Source: Natrialba magadii ATCC 43099 (lineage in GTDB: Archaea > Halobacteriota > Halobacteria > Halobacteriales > Natrialbaceae). From it: a stretch of 64,000 bases of DNA. Under the pieces are notes generated by a model. The model was given only the letters and a program-made list of their open reading frames with translations. It was not told where the DNA came from and did no database searches. The stretch spans positions 1,054,001-1,118,000 of the forward strand of contig NC_013922.1 in assembly GCF_000025625.1 (NCBI RefSeq), read 5' to 3'. Shown one piece after another: positions 51,933-60,843 of the stretch (position 1 is the stretch's first letter; every line of letters starts with the position of its first letter). The position numbers and the translations under genes are program-made.

Positions 51933-52409
51933 TCACTCTACCGCAACCTGCGACTCACTCGGCTGCTCTGGCACCTCTGGCGGATCGACCTGCACCGTCA
52001 GCACCGGCACCGGTGCCTGTCGGACCACGCGCTCGGTCACACTGCCGAGAAGTAATCGGTCGATCCCACCTCGTCCATGAGTCCCCATCACCACCAGATC
52101 GCACCTCGACGGTCTCGCTTCGTCGACAATCACCCGGCTCGGCGACCCCTCGAGTATCGCCGTTTCGACATCGAGGTCGTCCGGCGCGAGTTCTCTGACC
52201 CGCTCGACCGCCGCCTCACCCTCGTCTCGCAACGCGTTGCTAATCCCATCCCAGGCAGTCTCCATCGGCAGCCCCCCGTACCCGCTGACGTTCACGACGT
52301 ACAGCGCCCTGATTGTCGCATCGTGGGCGCGAGCCAGGTCGAACGCGTACTCGAGTGCGCGCTCGCCCTCGGCGGAACCGTCCGTCGGAACGAGGATACA
52401 GTCGTACAT
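51933..52409 (-). CDS. Universal stress protein A family
   Basis: 158 aa, single Usp domain. N terminus MYDCILVPTDGSAEGERALE and nucleotide-binding signature GTHGRGGIDRLLLGSVTERV (G-x2-G-x9-G-S). TATA-like boxes lie upstream on the minus strand, ATATACTAT (~18 bases before the ATG) and CTTATAGCG (~31 bases), of which the latter fits leaderless spacing. Stress-related ATP-binding protein; exact role unknown. Confidence 0.92.
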   Translation of the reverse strand: MYDCILVPTDGSAEGERALEYAFDLARAHDATIRALYVVNVSGYGGLPMETAWDGISNALRDEGEAAVERVRELAPDDLDVETAILEGSPSRVIVDEARPSRCDLVVMGTHGRGGIDRLLLGSVTERVVRQAPVPVLTVQVDPPEVPEQPSESQVAVE

Positions 52410-52494
52410 TGTGCTATGATAGTATATGGCATGGGCGCTATAAGAACGTTTTCGTGAAAATCGTGACCCTCAATCCGTCTGAAGTTGGGATAGA

Positions 52495-53532
52495 TTACTC
52501 GGAGGGGGGTGCCGTGTGGACCTCGCGCACGTCGTCGACGCCGGCCCGTCGTACGACGGCGCGGACGAGGTCCTGTGCTCCCGTGAGATTAGCGGAGTCG
52601 CCGTCGAGGACCTGCAGGCGTGCCTCTCGTCCGGGTTCGATCACGCCGTAGTCGAGGCCGGCGATTTCGGCCCCGTTGATCGTCGCCATCCGCAGAATCT
52701 CGGTCGCAGAGAGGTCTGAGAGTTTGGCGAGGAACTCCATCTCACGGAACATCGACGGCGAGTTCAACATGACGTTGTCGGTGCCGAGCGCGAGCGTCGT
52801 CCGCTCGGCGAGTTCAGTGTACGGAGAGAGTCCGACGTCAGTAACCAGATTCGAGCGCGGACAGACGACGATCGGCACGTCCTGTTCGTCGACCCGCTCG
52901 AGATGGTCCGGTTCGGGGTGAACCATGTGAACGAGGAAATCGGGCTCCAGATCGAGCGCCGGGTCGATGTCACTCGCGTCGACCTCGCCGGCGTGAATGC
53001 CGAACGGCTTGTCCGCCTCGCGCGTCGCCGTCCGCTCCTCGCCGAACTCGGAATCGTTGGCCCCGCTCGCGCCGAAGCCGTCCCCGGCGTGCATTGCGTC
53101 GATAGAGCCGCGGGCGAACGCGAGCGCGTCGATGGCCCCAGCTGCGGCGGTGGTCGCCTCTCGGAGCATCTCGACACCCGCCACGTCGCCCTCGCGAAAC
53201 TCGAGACAGGCCGCGGTTCCGCTTCGGTGCATGAACTCGAGTGAGGTGGTCATCGCGGCGACGAGTTCCTCGCGCGAGGCGGCCCGGAGCAGGCGGTGTT
53301 TCAGGCCGTCCGGCGGGGCGACGAGTTCCTCGAGCGAGAGGCCGCCGCCGGCCTCCTTGGCGATGGAGTCGCCGATGTGGGTGTGGGCGTTGACGAACGC
53401 CGGGAGGATGATATCAGTCGAGTCGACGGATTCCTCCTCGATGGCCTCGATTCGGCCGTCGTCGTCGATAACGATCCGTCCCTCGACGGGAGTGAACTCG
53501 CGGCCGCAAAGAATCGTGCCCGTTCGTTCCAT
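52495..53532 (-). CDS. Amidohydrolase-superfamily metal-dependent deaminase-like hydrolase
   Basis: 345 aa. TRZ/ATZ-like fold with metal-binding HxH in FVNAHTHIGDS (about residues 47-57), GIHAGEVDASD, a downstream HPE (VHMVHPEPDHLERV), and TLALGTDNVMLNSP for the final metal-binding Asp. N- and C-terminal beta pieces (GRIVIDDDGRIEAIEEE; LDYGVIEPGREARLQVL) make the composite urease-like domain. Related to haloarchaeal amidohydrolases of unknown substrate, possibly deaminating purine-like compounds. Preceded by a 24-bp tandem repeat. Confidence 0.88.
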   Translation of the reverse strand: MERTGTILCGREFTPVEGRIVIDDDGRIEAIEEESVDSTDIILPAFVNAHTHIGDSIAKEAGGGLSLEELVAPPDGLKHRLLRAASREELVAAMTTSLEFMHRSGTAACLEFREGDVAGVEMLREATTAAAGAIDALAFARGSIDAMHAGDGFGASGANDSEFGEERTATREADKPFGIHAGEVDASDIDPALDLEPDFLVHMVHPEPDHLERVDEQDVPIVVCPRSNLVTDVGLSPYTELAERTTLALGTDNVMLNSPSMFREMEFLAKLSDLSATEILRMATINGAEIAGLDYGVIEPGREARLQVLDGDSANLTGAQDLVRAVVRRAGVDDVREVHTAPPSE

Positions 53533-53559
53533 GCGTGTGTGTTTGTGGGCAGTTCCATC

Positions 53560-53628
53560 AACGGTTCGTTCGATTCCGGGTTGAACGGTTCGTTCGATTC
53601 CGGGTTGAACGGTTCGTTCGATTCCGGA
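53560..53628. repeat. 24-bp tandem repeat between HD and amidohydrolase genes
   Basis: Units begin at 53560, 53584 and 53608 (the last 21 bases long), each starting AACGGTTCGTTCGATTCCGG. It lies 28 bases before the amidohydrolase ATG and 34 bases after the HD stop. It is in frame for an octapeptide on the plus strand, but no plus-strand gene is evident. Confidence 0.95.
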
Positions 53629-53661
53629 CTGGCAGCGAACAGTGCTGGGACGGTTTCCGTT

Positions 53662-54894
53662 CTACTCCGCGAACTGATCCAGCGTCGTATCCAGCCCGTC
53701 CCGAACCTCGCTGACCAGCGCGCCGTCGATATCGAGGCCCAGCACGTCGACTGCGGCGTGGCCGACCTGCTCTTGCAGTTCCGGCGGCGAGTAGACGCCC
53801 AGTCGCCACTGGGAGTACTGCGCCGCCCGCAGCGCCTCGACCAGCGGGGACTGCTGCTCGAGTCGGCGAATGTCCCCGTTCACCATCACGCGCGAGGACG
53901 ACTCAGTCATCGACGGCCGACTCGGCACATCGAGGATGACACTCGACGGATCAACGTCCGCTCGTGCAGCGATATCCTGCTCGAACTCGCGGATTGCCTC
54001 GTGTTCGGCTTCGATGACACCGCCCGGCACGTCGTCGATTTCGGCCCAGACGGCCCGCTTGAACAGGTCCCGCTGGTCGTAGCGCCGGGAAAACTCCTGG
54101 GTCGACTCACACGAGCGCAGTGCGACGATCAGGTCGTAGTCGTCCATCCGCTGCAACGTTGCTGCGTCGACGTCGGTATCAGGGGACTCGAGTAGCCGCT
54201 CGCTGGCACGCCGGAGCATCGCCTTGCTGATCCGGGCGACGCTGTGGCTGTAGACGGTTGGGTTCATCAGTGCGCGGGCGACGAGCAAGCTCTCGGCGGC
54301 CTGGACGTTGCCCTCGTCGAGGACGAGTTCGTCGTCGACGAAGACGAGTTCGCGGATCAGCCGGCCGTGGTCGATGGTGCCGTAGGGGACGCCGGTGTGG
54401 TGGGCGTCGCGTACGAGGTAGTCCATGCGGTCGACGTCGAGTTCGCCGGAGACGAGTTGGCCAAAGCGGCCCTCGCCGGCGACGAGGTCGGCGACGGCGT
54501 CTGGATCGATGTCGTGGTCGCGCAGGACGTCGCCGACTTCGCCGTCCGCGAGGAGGCTGTGGACGTCGTCGTGGTAGCGGCCGGTCCGGCGGTAGGTCAG
54601 CGATTCGAGGTTGTGGCTGAACGGGCCGTGACCGACATCGTGCAGCATGGCTGCGGCCTGGACGCGATCGGCCTGCTTTCCGTCGACGCCGAGGTGATCG
54701 AGGGCCTCACAGGCGATGTGGTAGACGCCGAGGCTGTGTTCGAAGCGGGTGTGATTTGCGGAGGGGTAGACGAGTGAGACAGTGCCCAGTTGGGCGATCC
54801 GCCGAAGTCGCTGGACGGCAGGGGTGTCGACGAGATCCCGGGCGACGCCGTCCACGGAGATGTGGTCGTGGACGCTGTCCTTGATGATCTTCAT
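53662..54894 (-). CDS. HD-domain phosphohydrolase (dGTPase-like)
   Basis: 410 aa from ATG 54894 (MKIIKDSVHDHISVDGVARD). HD motif: H in TRFEHSLGVYHIACEAL and HD in MLHDVGHGPFSHNLES, later DVDRMDYLVRDAHHTG. Layout matches archaeal HD proteins related to dGTP triphosphohydrolases and SAMHD1-type enzymes. C-terminal ~100 residues are an alpha/beta tail with SSSRVMVNGDIRRL. Substrate (deoxynucleoside triphosphate or other phosphoester) is inference. Confidence 0.9.
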   Translation of the reverse strand: MKIIKDSVHDHISVDGVARDLVDTPAVQRLRRIAQLGTVSLVYPSANHTRFEHSLGVYHIACEALDHLGVDGKQADRVQAAAMLHDVGHGPFSHNLESLTYRRTGRYHDDVHSLLADGEVGDVLRDHDIDPDAVADLVAGEGRFGQLVSGELDVDRMDYLVRDAHHTGVPYGTIDHGRLIRELVFVDDELVLDEGNVQAAESLLVARALMNPTVYSHSVARISKAMLRRASERLLESPDTDVDAATLQRMDDYDLIVALRSCESTQEFSRRYDQRDLFKRAVWAEIDDVPGGVIEAEHEAIREFEQDIAARADVDPSSVILDVPSRPSMTESSSRVMVNGDIRRLEQQSPLVEALRAAQYSQWRLGVYSPPELQEQVGHAAVDVLGLDIDGALVSEVRDGLDTTLDQFAE

Positions 54895-54998
54895 ACCCGC
54901 CGTTGCGGCGCTATCGTAGAAAAACTGTCGTGAGCGCCCGAGAGCCCGGTGTACGAATCTGTCGGTTAGTGGTGGTATCAGTTCTGCTGGTCGGACGT

Positions 54999-55271
54999 TC
55001 AGTGAGTACACAGAAGCAACTTCTCGTCAGTTCTGGCGAGACAGAACGGCCGCTCTGCCGGCGTCTCGAACGTTGTGGTCTCCTCCTCGGTAACGAATAG
55101 CCGATCGAACTCGCGGCCACAGGCTGGACATAGCAGACCCTCCCGGTTCTCGAGTGTCCGTGTCGTTCCCGAGTCCTTCAGGAGTTTGAGCTTCGTTCGG
55201 TAGTCGTGCATCGTAAAGCCGTTCTCGAGGTCGATCCGGGCCGTCTCTTGCGTGGCTCGTCGATCCGGCAT
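54999..55271 (-). CDS. Zinc-ribbon mini-protein (DUF7385-like)
   Basis: 90 aa with a helix-turn segment (MHDYRTKLKLLKDSGTTRTL) and a zinc ribbon LLCPACGREFDRLFVTEE; another cysteine lies in ERPFCLARTDEK. This resembles a small haloarchaeal family often labelled DUF7385 or flagella cluster protein. The first 20 residues could be trimmed if the second Met is used. Function unknown. Confidence 0.65.
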   Translation of the reverse strand: MPDRRATQETARIDLENGFTMHDYRTKLKLLKDSGTTRTLENREGLLCPACGREFDRLFVTEEETTTFETPAERPFCLARTDEKLLLCTH

Positions 55272-55439
55272 TTCGTAGTAGTGACTCGTGTGAAATCACA
55301 TAACCGTTCTCGCCGGCGTTGGTGTGTTGTGCTCCTCACGAGCAAACCGAGCCAGTGTGCTGGACCGACACTAACACAAAAGCGGCCGTCACCTGACGCG
55401 TGCGCTTTTACCCGCCTCGCCGTCGTTGAATCAGGTTCG

Positions 55440-55700
55440 ATGACAGAGCTTACCATTCCGCGGGATGCCAACACCGATGAGGCCTCTGCACTGGTCAAAG
55501 AACACGTCGAAGTTGGCGACTACGTCGAAGTCCGCGAAGCGGATCGTACTGGTGGTGACGACCCCTCGATGACCGGCGAGGTAACAGGGGTCGAACCTGG
55601 CTATCTCGAACTCGACGGCAAATCTCCCGACGAGGGCAGTCCCCGGTACGATGAGCTGCGTATTGTGACGAGAGTCGACGCCGACACCGGTGGGCTCTGA
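55440..55700 (+). CDS. 86-aa hypothetical protein
   Basis: Starts MTELTIPRDANTDEASALVK. The core (VGDYVEVREADRTGGDDPSM, TGEVTGVEPGYLELDGKSPD, YDELRIVTRV) reads like an SH3-like beta barrel. Composition is haloarchaeal. It is 44 bases before the RAM-domain gene, so possibly co-transcribed. No family recognised. Confidence 0.7.
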   Translation: MTELTIPRDANTDEASALVKEHVEVGDYVEVREADRTGGDDPSMTGEVTGVEPGYLELDGKSPDEGSPRYDELRIVTRVDADTGGL

Positions 55701-55744
55701 GATGTGGCGCCGTCCAGACGCCGTTTCAGCAGGAGCAGCCACCC

Positions 55745-55975
55745 ATGGTTGAGGCGTACGTGATGATTACGGCTGCCGCCGGAACCGCCCGTACAGTCGC
55801 CGAGACGATCTCCGAACTGGATGAGGTCAGCCGTGCACGCATCATTGCCGGTGAGTTCGATATTATCGCCGAGGTCGAAGCAGCGTCGAACCAGGAACTG
55901 TTGTCGGTGGTCACGGAAGACATCCAATCTATCGAAAACGTCGGCCACACGCGGACGTGCATCGTTCTAGAATAA
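55745..55975 (+). CDS. Lrp/AsnC-type RAM-only protein
   Basis: 76 aa comprising just the ligand-binding RAM domain (MVEAYVMITAAAGTARTVAE, EVSRARIIAGEFDIIAEVE, IQSIENVGHTRTCIVLE). It has no DNA-binding part. Stand-alone RAM proteins form rings that bind amino acids or modulate full-length Lrp regulators. Which partner it serves is unknown. Confidence 0.9.
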   Translation: MVEAYVMITAAAGTARTVAETISELDEVSRARIIAGEFDIIAEVEAASNQELLSVVTEDIQSIENVGHTRTCIVLE

Positions 55976-56021
55976 TGGAGTAAGTGGATAGCGTTTCAGC
56001 GCTTCCCGATCTGGGCTGGTA

Positions 56022-57170
56022 CTATTGCCCGATCGTGACCCACTCCCCGCGCTCGTCGCTCTCCTGGATCGCCGTCAGGACGCGCTGGGCGGCCAGTCCG
56101 TCGGCAAAGCTTGGGCTGAATTCGCGACCCTCCGCAACAGCGCTCAGGAACTCGTAGTTCTCGTGAACGAACGTGTGCTCCCAGCCGAGGACGTGGCCCG
56201 GCGGCCACCAATGGTCGACGTACGGGTCGTCCTCGTCCGTGACGAGAATCGTCTCGTAGCCGCGGTCGCCCTCGCGCAGCACCTCGAGTTCGTTCAGCCG
56301 TTCGAGCGAGAAGCGCAGACTCCCCTTCGAGCCGTGAATCTCGATCGTGTGATCGTTCTTGTGTCCCGTCGCGTAGCGGGTCGCCTCGAGTGTCCCCATC
56401 GCACCGTTTTCGAACTCGAGATGGGCGGCGTAGGCGTCGTCGACGGTGACGGGTCGGGTTTCGTTGCCGTCGTCGTCTCCGTCGCCGCCCCCCTCTACCG
56501 GCCGCTCGTCGACGAACGTCTGTAGATGTCCACTCGCCCGCTCGATATCACCCGCGAGGTCGTCGTCACCCACGAGGAACCGCACCAGATCGACCGTATG
56601 CGAGCCGAGGTCACCGAGCGCGCCCGCACCCGCCATCTCCGCGTCGTTGCGCCACGACCAGGCTGCCTCGGGGTCGACGAGCCAGTCCTGTAGGTAGCTG
56701 CCGCGGACGTGCCGAATCTCGCCGAGCTCGCCCGACTCGAGTACCCCCTTCGCGTACTGGATCGCCGGCACGAATCGGTAGTTGAACGCGGTACCAGCAG
56801 GGACGCTTTCGCCGGCGTCGGCCGCTGCTTCGGCCATCCGCTCGGCATCCTCGAGCGTCGGTGCAAGTGGCTTCTCGCAGAACACTGGCGTGCCGGACTC
56901 GAGTGCGGCGATCGATGGCTCGGGGTGGACGTGATTCGGGCCGAGATTGTAGAAGGCGTCGACGTTGTCAATGACGGCTTCCCAATCCGTCGAAACGGAA
57001 TCGAAGCCGAGTTGGTCGGCGGCTTCGCGCAGACTGTCCTCGTCGCGGCCGACCAGGACGGAGCGTTCGATCTCGGGCGCGTCCGGGAAGAACATTGGCA
57101 GGCGCGCCATCGCGTTTGCGTGTGCTTTTCCCATGAATCGATAGCCGAGAACGCCGACGTCGAGGCTCAT
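56022..57170 (-). CDS. Gfo/Idh/MocA-family oxidoreductase
   Basis: 382 aa. N-terminal Rossmann domain: VGVLGYRFMGKAHANAMARL, then DVDAFYNLGPNHVHPEPSIA-type loop and the catalytic-site signature VFCEKPLAPTLEDAERMAEA. C-terminal Gfo/Idh/MocA domain includes GTAFNYRFVPAIQYAKG, WSWRNDAEMAGAGALGDLGS and SHTVDLVRFLVG. Start at ATG 57170. It is an NAD(P)-dependent sugar or inositol dehydrogenase-type enzyme; the substrate is unknown. An acidic loop (EGGGDGDDDGNETRP) is inserted after the family helix. Confidence 0.9.
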   Translation of the reverse strand: MSLDVGVLGYRFMGKAHANAMARLPMFFPDAPEIERSVLVGRDEDSLREAADQLGFDSVSTDWEAVIDNVDAFYNLGPNHVHPEPSIAALESGTPVFCEKPLAPTLEDAERMAEAAADAGESVPAGTAFNYRFVPAIQYAKGVLESGELGEIRHVRGSYLQDWLVDPEAAWSWRNDAEMAGAGALGDLGSHTVDLVRFLVGDDDLAGDIERASGHLQTFVDERPVEGGGDGDDDGNETRPVTVDDAYAAHLEFENGAMGTLEATRYATGHKNDHTIEIHGSKGSLRFSLERLNELEVLREGDRGYETILVTDEDDPYVDHWWPPGHVLGWEHTFVHENYEFLSAVAEGREFSPSFADGLAAQRVLTAIQESDERGEWVTIGQ

Positions 57171-57262
57171 GGCTGTGCCTTCAGTCGTCGCGCAGTTAGC
57201 CGTTTCCGTCGCGAGTACAGGGCCACGCAATCGCGAAGGCACAAAGAAGTCTACCGACCGCC

Positions 57263-58363
57263 TCAGTCGTCGGCCGGTGCGGGTGCGCCGCGTTCGATAT
57301 CGATGTTGCCCGCGTCGAGGTCTGCCTCGACGTTGCGGGCGGCTTCGACCATGTTCGCCATCTTGCCGTAGGCGACCTCACGGGGAAGCAGCTTCACACC
57401 ACAGTCCGGCGAGACGACGAGCTGTTCCGGTGGGACGACCTCCAGCCCCTTCAAAATGTTCTCCTCGATCTGCTCGACGGACTCAACTTCGGCGACGTGG
57501 GCGTCCGTGACGCCGAGTGCGAGGTCCTTCGAGAACTCGGGGTCTTTGAAGACATCGAGCTGTTCGTAGTCGCCGTTTGCGAGTTCGAGGTCGAACTCGT
57601 CGACGGGGAACTCCAGAATTTCGGGGTAGATACGCGAGTAGTCGCCGTAACAGACGTGGAGGCCGATGCGGACCTCCTCGGGGATGTCGGCGACGATGCG
57701 TTCTAACGCCTCGCCAACGATGGCGTGGTCGTCCGGCGTCGTCGCGAGCGCCGGCTCGTCGATCTGGATGTAGCGCGCGCCGGCCTCGACGAGCTTCTCG
57801 ATCTCTTCGTTGACGAGATCCGCGAGGTCGTAGGTGAGTGCCTCGTCGTCCTCGTAGGCCTCGTTGAACGACCAGTTGGCGAGCGTGTAGGGACCCGTAA
57901 TCGGAACCTTCACCGGGCGGTCGGTTGCGTCCGCGGTGAACTCGTACTCATCGACCAGCCAGCTCTCGTCGTACTCGACTTCGCTCACGACGGAGGGCTT
58001 GTCGAAGTAGTTGTGGCCCCAAACCTTGACCGGGCCGTTGAACTCGTAGCCCTCGATTCGGTGCGCGAAGAACTCGACCATTTCAGTGCGGCGCATCTCA
58101 CCGTCGACGACAGCGTCGAGGCCGGCACGTTCGTGCTCGGCCGTGATGAGGCGGGCGGCGTCGTCTTTCGCTTCCTGCCAGTCGTCCTCGTCGAACTCGT
58201 GGTCAGGGTCCTGGTAGAGTTCCTTCGCGCGGTTCAGCCACTTTGGCTTCGGATAGCTGCCGACGACGGTCGTCAGCAGGAAGTGGTCGTGCTCGTGGTC
58301 CTCCGGTCGGAACTGGTCTTTGTTCTCGTTGACTGTCACGGGTGTGTCCTCGTTTGCGCTCAT
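57263..58363 (-). CDS. Methionine synthase, cobalamin-independent, catalytic (MetE C-terminal type)
   Basis: 366 aa. The vitamin-B12-independent methionine synthase core: TTVVGSYPKPKWL at the N terminus, then VDGEMRRTEMVEFF, YIQIDEPALATTPDD, and the zinc-site region with His/Cys in GLHVCYGDYSRI and C in SPDCGVKLLP. It is the second gene of a two-gene operon; its ATG overlaps the stop of the partner by four bases. Archaeal core MetE proteins accept methyl groups from corrinoid proteins or other carriers rather than methyl-folate; which carrier is used here is unknown. Confidence 0.93.
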   Translation of the reverse strand: MSANEDTPVTVNENKDQFRPEDHEHDHFLLTTVVGSYPKPKWLNRAKELYQDPDHEFDEDDWQEAKDDAARLITAEHERAGLDAVVDGEMRRTEMVEFFAHRIEGYEFNGPVKVWGHNYFDKPSVVSEVEYDESWLVDEYEFTADATDRPVKVPITGPYTLANWSFNEAYEDDEALTYDLADLVNEEIEKLVEAGARYIQIDEPALATTPDDHAIVGEALERIVADIPEEVRIGLHVCYGDYSRIYPEILEFPVDEFDLELANGDYEQLDVFKDPEFSKDLALGVTDAHVAEVESVEQIEENILKGLEVVPPEQLVVSPDCGVKLLPREVAYGKMANMVEAARNVEADLDAGNIDIERGAPAPADD

Positions 58364-59364
58364 GTGGCTTTCACCTCGGCGAGTTCTGCGGCCGCAGCAA
58401 GGGCGGCGAGTTTCTCCTCGAACTTCGCGTACGGCAGGTAGAACGTCTCGGTGTTCGTCGTCAGGTACACCGTCTCGAACTCGGAGACGGGGATCTGGTC
58501 GTATACCCAATCCACGCGGTCGCGGATCGCTTCGGGCTCTTCGACGAGCGTGTTCTGCCCGTCGGCGAGGCCGAGGGAAACGTCATCCGTCGCACCGTAC
58601 TCCTGGATGTTGTAGAGGTTGTCCTCCTGGTTCGCGACGAAGTCGAAGCCAACCGCGTCGACGTCGGCATCGAGCAGGTGTGCGTAGACCTTCTCCTCGA
58701 GTGCACCCCAGTATGGCTGGACGACCACGTCGGCATCGACCGCGCCGGCGACCTGGTCGATCGCTTCGCTTGCGCGTTCGTCGACGCCGTCTTCGGGCGC
58801 GTTCTCGACGAGCGATGGCTCGAGCAGGAACAGCGTCTCGACATCAGGGAAGGCCTCGGCCTCCGCCTCGAGGAAGTCGGCGATCGCGCCGAGGAACGCG
58901 GCCTCGTCACCGTAGTGTTCGTCGGTCGCCAGATCGGCGAGCGAGTATGGGCCGGGGAGGACGGCCTGCAGGGCATCGTCGCCTGCGAGTTCGGCGGCCG
59001 TCTCGAGTTCGGTCGCCACGTCACCGGAGGCCTCCAGGTCGGCGTTGACGACGGGCTCTCGATAGAAGTTGTTGTTGTCGTAGTAGCGGACGATGCCGCG
59101 CGTTTCGACGGCGTCGTTGACGGCCAGCGGGTGGGCGAGCATGTCGTCCCAGCGCAGTTGGCCCTCGCTGATGCGGTCGAGGCCGGCGTCCTGCTGAACC
59201 CCGATCACTTCCTCACGGGCGTCCTCGTAGGCGGCGGTGATTTCACCGCCCTCGTCGCCGCTGATGAGGTCGTGTTTCTGGTGGCCCTTCAGGTCGGAGA
59301 GGTCGTCTTTCGCCCAGTCCGGGAGCGGAAAGAGTCCCGGTGTGGTCGAAACGTACTCAGTCAT
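58360..59364 (-). CDS. MetE-related partner of methionine synthase (split N-like half)
   Basis: 334 aa from ATG 59364 (MTEYVSTTPGLFPLPDWAKD), homologous to the MetE fold: GLDRISEGQLRWDDMLAHPL, VLPGPYSLADLATDEHYGDE, ALEEKVYAHLL, DAVGFDFVANQEDN and SLGLADGQNTLVEE. It has no cysteine that could replace the zinc-binding ones, so it probably is not catalytic alone. It precedes the catalytic gene with a 4-base ATGA overlap, as in other haloarchaea. TATA-like and palindromic sites lie upstream. Confidence 0.88.
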   Translation of the reverse strand: MTEYVSTTPGLFPLPDWAKDDLSDLKGHQKHDLISGDEGGEITAAYEDAREEVIGVQQDAGLDRISEGQLRWDDMLAHPLAVNDAVETRGIVRYYDNNNFYREPVVNADLEASGDVATELETAAELAGDDALQAVLPGPYSLADLATDEHYGDEAAFLGAIADFLEAEAEAFPDVETLFLLEPSLVENAPEDGVDERASEAIDQVAGAVDADVVVQPYWGALEEKVYAHLLDADVDAVGFDFVANQEDNLYNIQEYGATDDVSLGLADGQNTLVEEPEAIRDRVDWVYDQIPVSEFETVYLTTNTETFYLPYAKFEEKLAALAAAAELAEVKAT

Positions 59365-59390
59365 CGTACTGCCGGCTAGGCTATACCGGT

Positions 59391-59425
59391 GCTTAATATT
59401 TTCCATCCTCTGTAATGCATTACAG
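59391..59425 (-). promoter_or_regulatory. Promoter and 16-bp palindromic operator of the met operon
   Basis: On the minus strand GAAAATATTAAG lies ~29-35 bases before the ATG, a good leaderless TATA box. Ten bases or so further upstream is the perfect palindrome CTGTAATGCATTACAG (59410-59425), a spacing typical for an archaeal activator or repressor. The identity of the regulator is unknown. Confidence 0.65.
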
Positions 59426-59579
59426 TAATTTTGTCAGGACGCCGCCGGGGCGGGTTCTTCTCACGGACTGGCATTGGACGGCAGGAGAGGACCCAACAGC
59501 GGGAAACAGCAACGCGGAGATACTGGTAGGAGGCGCTCTCCCGACTGCACGACTGCACGACTCCCGGCTGTGGTTGGTG

Positions 59580-60788
59580 CTACTCGAGTGCAAGCAGTGC
59601 AAACTCCTGTTCGTCGACTTCGGCGACGACGTAGAGCACGCCGTCGTCGAGGACAGGACCGGGGCCGACGCGACCGCCGAACTCTCGACGGAACCGGACC
59701 GCGGGGCCGTCCGAGAGAACCTCGCCAGGTGTCGGATCGAGCGCGTACAGCGCGTCACCACCGACGAACACTGTCTCACGGCCGTACGCGGGCGCGGTGT
59801 GTCGCCAGTCGCCGATGTCGTACTCCCAGTGGGCCGAGCCGGTGTCGGTTTCGAGTGCGGAGAGCGACCCTCTCCCCGCAAGGAAGACGAAGCCGTCCGC
59901 GACAGCGATGCCGCGTTCCGTCCAGCCGGTGTCTGCCGACCAGTAGATGTCGTCCGCGTGGCCGGCATCGTCGGTCAGCGCGTAGGTCATCCCATCCCGG
60001 CAACTGACATAGATCGTGTTCGAGTCGACGCTTGGTGGTGCCATCGGTGCGGCGGGGAGTTGCCACCGGCGGAATCCAGTGCCGCTGTCGCCAACGACGC
60101 AGAGCATTCCCGCTTCCGTCGCGACGACGGTTCCATACCCTCGGTAGAACGCAGCGTGGTCGTGAATCTGCCCGAACAACTCGCGTCGCCACAGTTCCTC
60201 GCCGGTGTCGGACTCGAGTGCGACGAGCGTCTCGCCTGCACCGAAGCGCAGTTCGTCCCCAGCGTCGGTCGCCGGTGCCGTCACGCGTCCTGGCTCGTCG
60301 AACGACTGGTCCCACACCTGTTCGCCGGTGGTCGCGTCGAGCGCGTACATCGCACTCGATGACGGGACGTACGCGACACCGTTGCGGACCAGCGGTGGTG
60401 CTCTGGCGTCCTCGAACGTCCAGAGTTCGTCGCCATCGGCTGTGTCCAGCGCACGAAGCCGCTGTTGTGACTCGAACAAATAGATGATTTCGTCGGCGAC
60501 GATAGGTTCGTGATAGGTCGTCTGTGTGGTTTCGATACGCCAGCGTTCGGTCACACCCTCGACCGGTGCCTCGCCGTCGGCTACCACACGAGTGTTGGCC
60601 GCGTTACAGCCGACGCTCGACCACGAGCCGTTCGCACCGAGAATGTGGTTTCCGGGGTCGGGGAGTTCGTCGACACCAGCGACCGGCGGCTCGCTGGGCG
60701 ACGGTGACCGGACACGCGATAGACAGCCGGCGAGGGCGGCACTACCAACGAGTGCACTCGCCAGCAGGGAGCGACGTGTGGAGGGCAT
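59580..60788 (-). CDS. Tat-exported lipoprotein with PQQ-like beta-propeller
   Basis: 402 aa. Signal STRRSLLASALVGSAALAGC: twin arginine, hydrophobic core and a lipobox (LAGC), so it is exported folded through Tat and anchored by a lipid on Cys. The rest is made of PQQ-type propeller blades, each with A/L-LDT..G...W repeats (ALDTADGDELWTFEDAR, ALDATTGEQVWDQSFDE, ALESDTGEELWRRELFG, ALETDTGSAHWEYDIGD). No PQQ-dependent catalytic residues can be named; it could be a scaffold of the cell surface. Confidence 0.9.
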   Translation of the reverse strand: MPSTRRSLLASALVGSAALAGCLSRVRSPSPSEPPVAGVDELPDPGNHILGANGSWSSVGCNAANTRVVADGEAPVEGVTERWRIETTQTTYHEPIVADEIIYLFESQQRLRALDTADGDELWTFEDARAPPLVRNGVAYVPSSSAMYALDATTGEQVWDQSFDEPGRVTAPATDAGDELRFGAGETLVALESDTGEELWRRELFGQIHDHAAFYRGYGTVVATEAGMLCVVGDSGTGFRRWQLPAAPMAPPSVDSNTIYVSCRDGMTYALTDDAGHADDIYWSADTGWTERGIAVADGFVFLAGRGSLSALETDTGSAHWEYDIGDWRHTAPAYGRETVFVGGDALYALDPTPGEVLSDGPAVRFRREFGGRVGPGPVLDDGVLYVVAEVDEQEFALLALE

Positions 60789-60843
60789 TAGCCGAGAATG
60801 TTAATCCGCCTGAAAAGTAGTTTCGGATTCCAGGTACGGGACT

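Noticed and set aside
59367-59376. TACTGCCGGC near the met operon ATG, similar to the hairpin-element ends
   Set aside because: Only one end is present and no inverted partner within 200 bases; probably coincidence.
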